A stretch of DNA of 64,000 nucleotides. Origin: Roseiarcus sp963770275. GTDB taxonomy: Bacteria; Pseudomonadota; Alphaproteobacteria; Rhizobiales; Beijerinckiaceae. The DNA lies in the NCBI GenBank assembly GCA_963770275.1, contig CAVYPD010000018.1:1-64000 (forward strand), in the 5' to 3' direction. The notes under the pieces were generated by a model. That model had not been told where the DNA came from. It did not search any database and saw only the letters and a list, made by a program, of their open reading frames with translations. Made by a program: the position numbers and the translations under genes. Every line of letters starts with the position of its first letter. Positions within the stretch are counted from its first letter, which is position 1. Below are positions 46,730-55,275 of the stretch, piece by piece.

Positions 46730-47412
46730 TCCGCTTCCCCCGGGCACCAAGCCGTCATGTAGGACCAATACTGCTATGGTGCAATTGTCCGGTTGTCGAC
46801 TAGTCCGCATGGTGTCCCATCTTAAGGCCGCGAACAAACAAGCGGACGAACTCTTTATGACGAGTTAACGCGGTTATTCGGACACTTACGGCTTTCCGAC
46901 CCAAGAAGCAGTTCGCTTGGCATAGCCAACAAATCACAGGCGGGAAAAGAACTTGCCAATGCACCCTGAGGCACCTACGTATAGTGCGTTGCGAATTTGG
47001 GCCGAGTTCGTGCAGCCGCCTCGGTCATGTTTGAGTTGAATGCTGGGCCGAGACGATCAGACGATTATTTCGCGGAAGTCGCGACCGCGGCAGGCGGATC
47101 GTGGACGCGGCCGGCTTCGGACCGAAGTCGTGACGTCGGCGCCAAATGGCGCTTCTTGGAGGGCAGCGTGCCTAGTCACGCTTTGTTTCAGGTTGACAAT
47201 GTCCCGTTGGCGAATCTTCTCCGCGGCGATCGCCACTCGGGCGGCGCGGAAGTTTTGCCCTGACGCGATGACGTCTGAACAGTTCGCTTCTGCGCCGCTG
47301 CGCTTCCCGTTCCCTTGTTTTTCCTTCTCCAGCATAGACGCCCCACGTGGTGCGGTCGGGTGGCGCAGGTGCCGCTCGCCGTGCATTTTCGTGCGCGGCG
47401 AGAGAGTTTATC
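46730..47412 (+). other. Intergenic region and probable long leader of rne
   Basis: No gene was recognised in these 683 bp. Bacterial rne mRNAs usually have long 5-prime leaders through which RNase E controls its own message. The promoter for the leftward amidase gene must also lie here. The last 40 bp form a hairpin next to the rne start, listed separately. Confidence 0.5.
47375..47402 (+). promoter_or_regulatory. Hairpin overlapping the rne ribosome-binding region
   Basis: CTCGCCG (47375-47381) pairs with CGGCGAG (47396-47402), with an inner GCA/TGC pairing around a TTTTCG loop. It ends 10 nt before ATG 47413, and the purine-rich GAGAGAG (47400-47406) that should serve as ribosome site overlaps its 3-prime arm. 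It could limit rne translation. That role is inferred. Confidence 0.45.
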
Positions 47413-50290
47413 ATGGCAAACAAAATGATCATCGACGCTTCCCACCCGGAGGAAACCAGGGTGGTGGTCCTACGAGGAAATCGCGTCGAGGAGTTTGACT
47501 TCGAGTCAGCAAGCAAGCGGCCTCTACGAGGTAATATCTACCTCGCTAAGGTCACCCGCGTAGAGCCATCGCTTCAGGCCGCTTTCATCGACTATGGCGG
47601 GAATCGCCACGGCTTTCTCGCTTTCTCAGAAATTCATCCAGACTACTACCAGATCCCGGTCGCTGACCGTCAGGCGCTCCTCGAAGAGGAAGCCCAATCT
47701 CAGCGGGAGGAGGACGAAGACGCCGGCGGCGAGAGACGCAGCAGACGCCATCGGTACCCGCGGCGGCGGGGAGTTGAGACCCGCGCCGAGGATGGTGAGA
47801 CCCTTTCGGAACCGGTGCCTATTGAGGAATTTAGTGCGGAAGGCTTCGGTAAGAAGACGCCTACCACGGGTCTTCAAGGGGAATCCGCTGATACCGAGGC
47901 TGGGGTCTACGAGTCTTCGCCGGTTGCAGTTTCACAAGAGTTGAATTCGATTGTCACTATCTCGTCTGAGACTCGGGAGGCGGTCGAGGATTTGGCCGCT
48001 GATCTGCCCCCGGAATCCACAGAGACTCCGCCTCTCGATCCGGCGGGGGCTGCGGCGTTCGACGAAAGTGCGTTGATTCCCATACCGGGCGATGAACATA
48101 TTGCGGCAGCCGAATTAAGACACGACGCTGAGCGTGAGGAACGCTCGGTTGCGGAAGATGCCCATGAGGTGACGACGCTCGAGGGTGGCTCAGAAGAGTG
48201 GGTGGCGAGCGACAAGCAGCGCGACAGAGGAGGAAGGCGAGCCGGTCGAGCAGATTGGCGGCGACGCGTTGGAGGAGATTCCGCGACGTTCCCAGCGTTT
48301 GCGGCGCCAATACAAAATTCAGGAAGTGATCAAGCGCAGGCAGGTTTTACTCGTGCAGGTTGTCAAAGAAGAACGCGGCAACAAGGGGGCGGCGCTTACC
48401 ACTTACCTTTCGCTAGCTGGGCGCTACTCGGTTTTGATGCCTAATACCGCCCGTGGCGGCGGCATTTCGCGCAAAATTACCAGTGCCCAGGACCGCAGCC
48501 GACTGAAGGCAATCGCAGAGGAGCTCGATGTTCCGGAGGGCATGGGTGTTATTCTCCGCACGGCGGGCGCTTCGCGCACCAAAGCGGAGGTTAAACGCGA
48601 CTTCGAATACTTGTTGCGGATGTGGGAAACCGTGCGAGAGACGACTCTCACCTCCAGCGCGCCGACACTCGTCTACGAAGAGGGTTCGCTCATCAAGCGA
48701 GCGATCCGCGATCTTTACAGCAAAGAGGTCGAAGAGATCACCGTTGCGGGCGAGGCCGGCTATCGCGAGGCCAGGCAATTTATGCGCCTCCTAATGCCAA
48801 GCCACATCAACAGCGTGCAACTCTATCGCGACGCGCCGCCGATCTTCGCCAACGCTGGAGTCGAACCGCAGCTCGATGCGATGTTCTCCAACCAAGTAAC
48901 GCTGAAGTCAGGCGGCTACATCGTTTTCAACCAGACGGAGGCGCTTGTCGCGATCGACGTCAACTCGGGTCGATCCACGCGTGAACACAATATCGAGGAT
49001 ACTGCGGTGCGCACCAATCTTGAGGCCGCCGATGAAATCGCTCGTCAGCTGCGTCTACGCGACCTCGCCGGGCTCATCGTGGTCGACTTTATAGACATGG
49101 AGGAATCACGCAACAACCGTGCTGTCGAGAGGCGGATCAAGGACGCGCTGAAAAATGACCGCGCCCGCATCCAGGTCGGCCGCATTTCTCACTTCGGCCT
49201 GCTTGAAATGTCGCGTCAGCGCATCCGGACCGGCGTTCTCGAAGGCTCGACCGTAACCTGTCCGCACTGCCAGGGCTCTGGCGTCGTGCGATCGACCGCT
49301 TCAATCGCTCTGCATGTGTTGCGCGTGCTCGAGGACGCTCTCATTAAGAGCTCGACCCACGATCTTACTGTGCAAACGCGCACGCCGGTGGCCCTCTACA
49401 TACTCAACCAGAAGCGCAGCAATCTATGGGATCTCGAACGCCGGTTTGGCGCGGCGATTGTCGTCGAGGCCGACAACGCGCTAACTGGCGCTAACTACTA
49501 TGCAATAGAGCGCGGCGAGCCGGCGACCGGCGTTAAGAGCGAAGGAGAGTCAGTGAAATCGGTGGCTGAGATCGCGCCGATCATCGAGGAGAATGCGTCA
49601 GTCGGCGCGGAGGAAGATGAGACCTTCGAAGCCCGCGACGACGAGAATGAAGAGGTAGCGCTTCTGAGCGACCACGGGGGGGGCGCCCTACTGGAAGAAA
49701 GCGAGGTCGGCCGCCGCCGCCGCCGCCGTCGTCGTCGTCGTGGAGAGCGGCCGTTCGGAGACAACCCTTCGCAAGAAGCCCCGCAACCGACGGACGAAGG
49801 CTTGGCAGTTGTTGCCGAAATAGGGGGTGATCTCGTTGCGTCGAGCGGGGATGCTGATTCCTTCGACCGAAGAGGTCTAGGGAGCGGAGCAGAGCGTCAC
49901 CGTCGATCCAGAGGTTCGCGCGGCGGACGAAATCGGTTCAGACGGGCTGATGGAGAGGCCGCGGTTGAGACATCCGCGCCAGGATTCGATTCGCTCCCCC
50001 CGATGGTGATTGAGCAAGAATTCGCCGCGTCGGAAGCAGATTATTCTGCCATCCTGAGGTCCGGTAACCCCGTTTCTCATGAAGAGACGACGATTGCGCT
50101 ATCCCCGGTCGCTGAGGCGGAGGAGCATGAGACTGAAGCGCAGGGGACCCGCGCCGCCGGTGCGGGGCCGGCCGATGCCCCGTTTGCTACGGCACCGGCC
50201 GACACTGCGGCTCCGTCAGCGGCCGAGCCGTCGCGCCCACGTCGTAGCGGCTGGTGGCAACGTGCCCGCGCGACCGTCATTGGGAAATAG
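47413..50290 (+). CDS. rne: Ribonuclease E (frameshifted in the S1 insert)
   Basis: Essential endoribonuclease of the degradosome, about 958 residues. It starts MANKMIIDASHPEETRVVVL; the S1 domain begins with NIYLAKVTRVEPSLQAAFID and is split by an acidic insert of about 230 residues typical of alphaproteobacteria. The frame breaks at about 48218 in the insert; the next frame gives EEEGEPVEQIGGDALEEIPR and YKIQEVIKRRQVLLVQVVKE, then the full catalytic core with LVAIDVNSGRSTREHNIEDT, IVVDFIDMEES and the Zn-link CPHCQGSG. The C-terminal tail has a run of ten Arg and acidic stretches. One indel in an essential gene implies a sequence error. Confidence 0.93.
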
Positions 50291-50411
50291 ATCGTCGAGG
50301 GAAAGGCATACGTCTTGCATGCCGGATTGGGCAGGGCCGCCAAACTTGCATAAGATGTATTCGCGCCTCGTGTGGGCGACTTCGGTTATTGTAAGGCTCT
50401 TTTGAGGCCGT

Positions 50412-51707
50412 TCAATCGCCCTGGTCCGCCCTGTCCTGCGTCGCCAATGTCGCCACTGCCTCCTCCAGCAGGCGGGCTAGCGTCGCCGGCTCTTTGGCGA
50501 AGCCGGCGTGGATCCATTGCGCCTGAAAGGCGCAGAGCGCCCGCCCAACCATCCGTCCCGCCGCAACGCGGCGAGCGATTAGGTCGGCCCCCCTGATGGG
50601 GAGCTTAGGCCCGGGGGCGTTGGCGAGAAACTGATGGGCCGCGCCGAAGCCCGTGATGTCCGATGGCGCTTCGGACTCGGCCTCAGCAAGCGTGAGGGCG
50701 TCGCGCGCGGCTTCACGTCCAGCGGCGAACAGCAGGGTCCTAAGCCCATGGAACGACGGGGGCACCGTGGTCCCGTGCAGACAGATCAGCGTCGCGGCGG
50801 CGGTTTTGAGCCGGTCGGACTCGGCGTTGGTAAGACGCAGCCGGTCGTGCAGCCGCTCCGCGTCTTCGGGAATCGCTACGCCAAGCGCGGCCAGACGAAG
50901 GAGAGCGTCGCCGTTCGGCCCACGCTCGGCTTCGATCGCGATGAGACGGCTGAGGCGCCTTGGATAGCCAACGCTGCCAAGGATCGGCTCAAGAAAGCCG
51001 CTTCCGCTCATCGTCTGCGCGATGTCGCCCGCACGCGGCGCCGCCAGGAGCTTCAGGAATTCGGTGCGCACACGCTCGCGCGAGAGCCGTGCGAGTCCAT
51101 CGCGCGCGCGGATCGCCGCCAACAGGCCTTCGGGGTCGAGGCCGTTTGCCGCGAAGCGGGCCGAGAACCGAAAAAACCGCAGAATGCGCAAGTAATCCTC
51201 GCGAATCCGCGCGTCCGCTTCGCCGATGAAGCGCACTCGTCTCGCGCCGAGATCCTCGAGGCCGCCAACGTAATCGTGGACCGCCCCGTCGGCGCTGAGC
51301 GAGAGCGCATTGATGGTGAAATCGCGCCGCCGGGCGTCGGCGACGAAGTCGCGTCCAAACGCCACCTTGGCCCGCCGCCCATCGGTCTCGACGTCCTCAC
51401 GCAGCGTCGTCGTTTCGAGCGGGCACCCATCGACGACGATCGTCACCGTTCCGTGCGAGACGCCAGTCAGAGCAACCTTGAACCCCGCTCCTCGCGCGCG
51501 GCGGACGACGACGTTGGTCGTCGCGGTGGTTGTAAGGTCGAAATCGACCGTTGGTTCGCCGAGCGCAAGATCCCGCACCGCGCCGCCGACGAGCCGGGTC
51601 TCCTCGCCCTCACCGTTAAGCACTTTAAGCGCTCGTGCGAGCGGCCCTTGATTGAGGAGCGCCTGGTCCTTAAGCTTTCCGTTCGCAAGACCAGGAAGGG
51701 CGGTCAT
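50412..51707 (-). CDS. cca: CCA tRNA nucleotidyltransferase
   Basis: Adds or repairs the 3-prime CCA of tRNAs. 431 residues from ATG 51707. The class II head has LVGGAVRDLALGEPTVDFDL with the catalytic DxD, then RRDFTINALSL and the flexible loop. Neck and body include IREDYLRILRFFRFSARFA and RLSRERVRTEFLKLL. The alpha C-terminal domain is typical for Hyphomicrobiales. ATG overlaps the stop of the DUF6111 gene (ATGA), one of three overlaps in this run. The long open frame on the opposite strand is a shadow. Confidence 0.95.
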   Translation of the reverse strand: MTALPGLANGKLKDQALLNQGPLARALKVLNGEGEETRLVGGAVRDLALGEPTVDFDLTTTATTNVVVRRARGAGFKVALTGVSHGTVTIVVDGCPLETTTLREDVETDGRRAKVAFGRDFVADARRRDFTINALSLSADGAVHDYVGGLEDLGARRVRFIGEADARIREDYLRILRFFRFSARFAANGLDPEGLLAAIRARDGLARLSRERVRTEFLKLLAAPRAGDIAQTMSGSGFLEPILGSVGYPRRLSRLIAIEAERGPNGDALLRLAALGVAIPEDAERLHDRLRLTNAESDRLKTAAATLICLHGTTVPPSFHGLRTLLFAAGREAARDALTLAEAESEAPSDITGFGAAHQFLANAPGPKLPIRGADLIARRVAAGRMVGRALCAFQAQWIHAGFAKEPATLARLLEEAVATLATQDRADQGD

Positions 51708-51964
51708 TCGAAGCGGCCCGGGACAAGCACGTCGTTTTCGACATGTGCTGGGACATACACACCTCGACCTCGAGGTGCGAGGGCATTGATAGCGGTAAGG
51801 CCAAGCAAGGCCGCCGCCAAGCCAACGAGGGTCATTACCGACACGCGCCCGCGGGTCCAATGCTCGACCTCAAGCGGGTAGCGGGCGCGTAAGGCGAGAT
51901 AAACCGCATAGACCGCGAAGGGGCTCAGGAAGAGCAATACCGGTTCGAGGACGGTCCTGCCCAT
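51704..51964 (-). CDS. DUF6111 membrane protein
   Basis: An 86-residue protein with two transmembrane helices (VLLFLSPFAVYAVYLAL; VMTLVGLAAALLGLTAINA) and a short C-terminal motif YVPAHVENDVLVPGRF, the DUF6111 pattern. Function unknown. Its start overlaps the stop of the NUDIX gene and its stop overlaps the cca start, so it is embedded in a translationally coupled run that is conserved in this order. Confidence 0.85.
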   Translation of the reverse strand: MGRTVLEPVLLFLSPFAVYAVYLALRARYPLEVEHWTRGRVSVMTLVGLAAALLGLTAINALAPRGRGVYVPAHVENDVLVPGRFE

Positions 51965-52620
51965 CAGGAAAACAGCTTTTCATAGAGGTTGCGCAGGATG
52001 CCCGCGGTTGCGCCCCAAATATACCGCCCCTCATAGGGCATGGCATAGTATCTGCGCCGCCGTCCCGCCCACTCCCGCTCCTCGAGACGATGGTTGGCCG
52101 CATCCATCAGGAAGGCGAACGGCGTCTCAAAGACCTCGTCGACCTCGTGCTTGTTAACCGTAAGCGCGAACGAGGGCTCAATCAAGGTGACCAAAGGCGC
52201 GACGCGAAATCCGGTCCCGGTGAAAAAGGGATCGAGCCAGCCGAGCGGCTTGACGAACCTAGCCTCCAGTCCGATTTCTTCCTGCGCCTCGCGCAACGCG
52301 GCGTGGTGCGGGGTTTCGCCTGCGTCGATCTTGCCGCCAGGAAAGGCGACTTGGCCGGAATGGGCGCGCAAGTCGGAGGCCCGCAGGGTCAAGAGGACGG
52401 TGAGTCCGCCCGGCCGGTCAATGATCGGCAAGAGGACAGCAGCGGCGCGCCATGGCGCGAGCACTGGTAGCTCTGGCCGCAGCCCATTGGGAGCGTCGTC
52501 GCTTATGTTGCTGGGCGCCGCCTGCTCGAGGTCCGCCAGGCTTAGCGAGGGCCTAAGCTTTTGCTCCGCCCGGGCGCGCAGGGAGGCCGCACTCGGGCCG
52601 CTGACAGGGTCGACGCTCAA
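51964..52620 (-). CDS. NUDIX hydrolase, CoA pyrophosphatase type
   Basis: About 218 residues. The NUDIX box is GGKIDAGETPHHAALREAQEEIGL (G-x5-E-x7-REUxEExGU), and the CoA-specific NuCoA region is LLTLRASDLRAHSGQVAFPG. It should split CoA to 4-phosphopantetheine and ADP. Start set at TTG 52620 because it overlaps the DUF1285 stop (TTGA) and GAGG lies upstream; the ATG further upstream at 52668 would overlap DUF1285 by more than 50 bp. Confidence 0.88.
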   Translation of the reverse strand: MSVDPVSGPSAASLRARAEQKLRPSLSLADLEQAAPSNISDDAPNGLRPELPVLAPWRAAAVLLPIIDRPGGLTVLLTLRASDLRAHSGQVAFPGGKIDAGETPHHAALREAQEEIGLEARFVKPLGWLDPFFTGTGFRVAPLVTLIEPSFALTVNKHEVDEVFETPFAFLMDAANHRLEEREWAGRRRRYYAMPYEGRYIWGATAGILRNLYEKLFS

Positions 52621-53240
52621 AGATCCTCGATTTCGCTCGCCAGGCACATGGGAAAGAAAGCACCGCACGAGCGTACGCCGAACCAGTCTTGATTCGCGAG
52701 GCGCTCCGTCTTGCCAAGCGCAACAAGGTCATAGAACAGCGCTCGTTTGATCAGGGCCCAAAGGTCACCCCGCACCTTGACATAGGGCTTTAGACCCTCG
52801 GCAGCGCCGCGCTCGAACCGAAGCAGGTGCTCGGAATCGACCGTCACTAGGTCTTCCACATTGGTCCGAAAAATCAGCCGCGGTTCGTTCGCTTCGTCCT
52901 CGATGCGCATCTCGATCGCCAGGAACGGCGCGTCATCTACCCTGATACCGACCTTTTCGACCGGTGTGACGAGAACATAACGGTCAGTTTCCTTGCGCAG
53001 AACCGAGGCGAATAGCTGTACGAGAGGCAGCCGCACAATGGGCGAGCCACAATAAAACCATGTTCCATCGGCAGCGATGCGCATGTCGATATCGCCGCAG
53101 TCGGGCGGATTCCAGGAAGACGCCGGTCCTACGCCGCGCAAACACCCCGTCGCCGCATCGCCGAGTCCTCGCAGAGCTCTTTCATGCGCGTGCGGTGGCT
53201 CAGCGTCACTGTGGCGTTTCTTCGTCGGCGAATCTGACAT
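52617..53240 (-). CDS. DUF1285 protein
   Basis: A 207-residue cytoplasmic protein with the DUF1285 core: CGDIDMRIAADGTWFYCGSP, IVRLPLVQLFASVLRKETD, RYVLVTPVEKVGIRVDDAPF and VKVRGDLWALIKRALFYDLV. The fold in this family is two small beta-rich domains; the role is unknown. It is the first gene of the leftward run and is divergent from moxR (103 bp between starts), an arrangement that I recall as conserved across many alphaproteobacteria. Confidence 0.9.
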   Translation of the reverse strand: MSDSPTKKRHSDAEPPHAHERALRGLGDAATGCLRGVGPASSWNPPDCGDIDMRIAADGTWFYCGSPIVRLPLVQLFASVLRKETDRYVLVTPVEKVGIRVDDAPFLAIEMRIEDEANEPRLIFRTNVEDLVTVDSEHLLRFERGAAEGLKPYVKVRGDLWALIKRALFYDLVALGKTERLANQDWFGVRSCGAFFPMCLASEIEDL

Positions 53241-53343
53241 CTGCGCGCTTGGGGCTTGCGTCGAGATAACGCCCGTTCAATTTAGTGCGCCTGAAGAGAA
53301 AACAAAACTGTAAGCCATCCGGGGTGGCGCAAAGGACAAGTTA

Positions 53344-54347
53344 ATGAGCGTGACCAATATCGTCGATCCAGGCCAGTTGACCCGCGACGCGGACGTGGCG
53401 CTTGAGCGCATCGCCGCCGTGCGTGCTGAGATCGGGCGGCGTCATTTTCGGTCAAGAGCGTGTCGTCGACCTGACCCTCGCGACATTGCTCGCAGGCGGA
53501 CACGGATTGTTGATCGGCGTGCCGGGATTGGCCAAGACCAAGCTCGTCGAGACGCTGGGAATCGTTGTTGGCCTTGACGCCCTGCGGGTGCAGTTCACGC
53601 CGGACCTGATGCCAACCGACATTCTCGGCTCCGAAGTGATGGAGGAGGGTCACGATGGCACACGGGGCTTTCGCTTCATCAAGGGCCCGATCTTCGCCCA
53701 ATTGCTGATGGCCGACGAGATCAACCGGGCAAGCCCGAGGACCCAGTCAGCGCTCCTTCAGGCCATGCAGGAGCATCACGTCACCGTTGCAGGAATACGA
53801 TATGATCTACCGAGACCGTTTCATGTTTTGGCGACACAGAACCCGCTAGAGCAGGAAGGCGCCTATCCGCTTCCTGAGGCGCAGCTGGATCGCTTCCTCC
53901 TGCAAATCGATGTCGGATACCCGGATAGATCGGCCGAACGTCGAATCCTCATTGAAACGACCGGCGAGGGCGAAGCGCGTCCAAAATCCGTGATGACCGC
54001 GGAGGACCTGATGGCGGCGCAGAGGCTTGTGCGCCGGGCCCCGATCGGCGATCGAGTGGTCGAGGCGATACTTGACCTGGTCCGCGCAGCGCGCCCGGGG
54101 GAGGGCGACGCTGAGGTTGACGAAGGGCATCGGCTGGGGTCCGGGCCCGCGGGCCGCTCAGGCGCTCATGCTTGCGGCTCGTGCTCGGGCGCTGGTTGAC
54201 GGCCGCTTGTCTCCGTCACTTGACGATATTGCCGTTTTGGCCGAACCGGCACTTAAGCACCGCATGGCGCTCAGCTTCGCCGCCCGCGCGGAGGGCGAGA
54301 CAATTTCGGCGGTGATCGGACGGCTTGTGGCCAAGGCGATCCAGTGA
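53344..54347 (+). CDS. moxR: MoxR-family AAA+ ATPase (two frameshifts)
   Basis: Chaperone-like ATPase that usually works with VWA/DUF58 proteins. It starts MSVTNIVDPGQLTRDADVAL. One extra base at about 53437 separates RAEIGR from VIFGQERVVDLTLATLLAGG. The Walker A region is the MoxR form GVPGLAKTKLVETLG; LLMADEINRASPRTQSALLQ carries Walker B; FHVLATQNPLEQEGAYPLPE is sensor 1. A second extra base at about 54115 (GAGGTTGACG for GAGGTGACG) separates GEGDAEV from TKGIGWGPGPRAAQALMLAA. With both fixed it is about 334 residues. Confidence 0.92.
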
Positions 54348-54366
54348 TGCGGCGGGTTCTAGCGAA

Positions 54367-55272
54367 ATGACGCTTCCCGTCTCCCTCCGCCGCGAGGTCA
54401 CCACCCTCTCCGGCCGTCTGCCTAGCTTGGTCATCGCTGCCCGTCGCGTGGCCCAGACGGTGCGTCATGGTGTTCATGGTCGGCGACGGGCTGGCTCGGG
54501 CGAGACCTTTTGGCAATTCCGTCCCTTTCTGTCCGGTGAGCCGTCGTCACGAGTCGACTGGCGCCGCTCCGCGCGCGAAGAGCGCGCTTTTGTCCGCGAG
54601 CGCGAATGGGAAGCGGCGCACACGGTCTGGATCTGGTTCGACCGTTCACCGTCGATGCAGTTTGCGTCAAGTCTTTCGCGAGCGTCTAAAGTTGACCGTG
54701 CGGCTTTGCTGACTTTGGCTTTCGCGGATCTTTGTGTGCGCGGGGGAGAGCGGGCAGGTTTGCTTGGCCTCACTCGACCATTGGCGACTCAAGGCGTTGT
54801 CGAGCGTTTTGCCGAAGCGATTGCGACCGAAGAGCGACTTCGAGGGCCCTCCCAAGCTGCGTTACCGCCCGCACTGCCCGCCGCGCCACGCTCGATGGTT
54901 CTCCTTATTGGCGACTTTCTCTCGGATACCGACGATGTCGCGCGCGCGATCCGCGCCGTGAGCGCGGAGGGGGCGATCGGCGAACTGGTCATGATCGCTG
55001 ATCCAATCGAGGAGACTTACCCATTCTTCGGCAACACAGAGTTTCTCCATCCTGCAGGTTCTATGAGGATGCTTACACCCAGGGCGCAGAACTTGCGCGA
55101 CGCTTATCTCGCGCGCCTTGCCGCACATCGCGAGGCGATCCGCGGGATCTGCGCCCGCTCGGGCTGGGGCACGAGTATCCATCGGACCGACGGCTCGCCA
55201 GCCGAGACATTGCTGGCGCTGCGCATGCGTCTCTCTGCGCCTCAGTCCGGCGCGGACCTGCGGAGCGCCTAA
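54367..55272 (+). CDS. DUF58 domain protein
   Basis: A 301-residue protein starting MTLPVSLRREVTTLSGRLPS. The DUF58 core is ETFWQFRPFLSGEPSSRVDW and RRSAREERAFVREREWEAAH, leading into a VWA-like fold with IWFDRSPSMQFASSLSRASK (a DxSxS MIDAS-like motif as D-R-S-P-S). No transmembrane helix. It follows moxR by 19 bp. MoxR-DUF58 pairs are thought to act in metal insertion or in the assembly of membrane complexes. Confidence 0.92.
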   Translation: MTLPVSLRREVTTLSGRLPSLVIAARRVAQTVRHGVHGRRRAGSGETFWQFRPFLSGEPSSRVDWRRSAREERAFVREREWEAAHTVWIWFDRSPSMQFASSLSRASKVDRAALLTLAFADLCVRGGERAGLLGLTRPLATQGVVERFAEAIATEERLRGPSQAALPPALPAAPRSMVLLIGDFLSDTDDVARAIRAVSAEGAIGELVMIADPIEETYPFFGNTEFLHPAGSMRMLTPRAQNLRDAYLARLAAHREAIRGICARSGWGTSIHRTDGSPAETLLALRMRLSAPQSGADLRSA

Positions 55273-55275
55273 GGG

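Noticed and set aside
50634..51881. A 415-codon plus-strand frame opposite cca
   Set aside because: Antisense shadow caused by high GC; no domain, and cca is clear on the minus strand.
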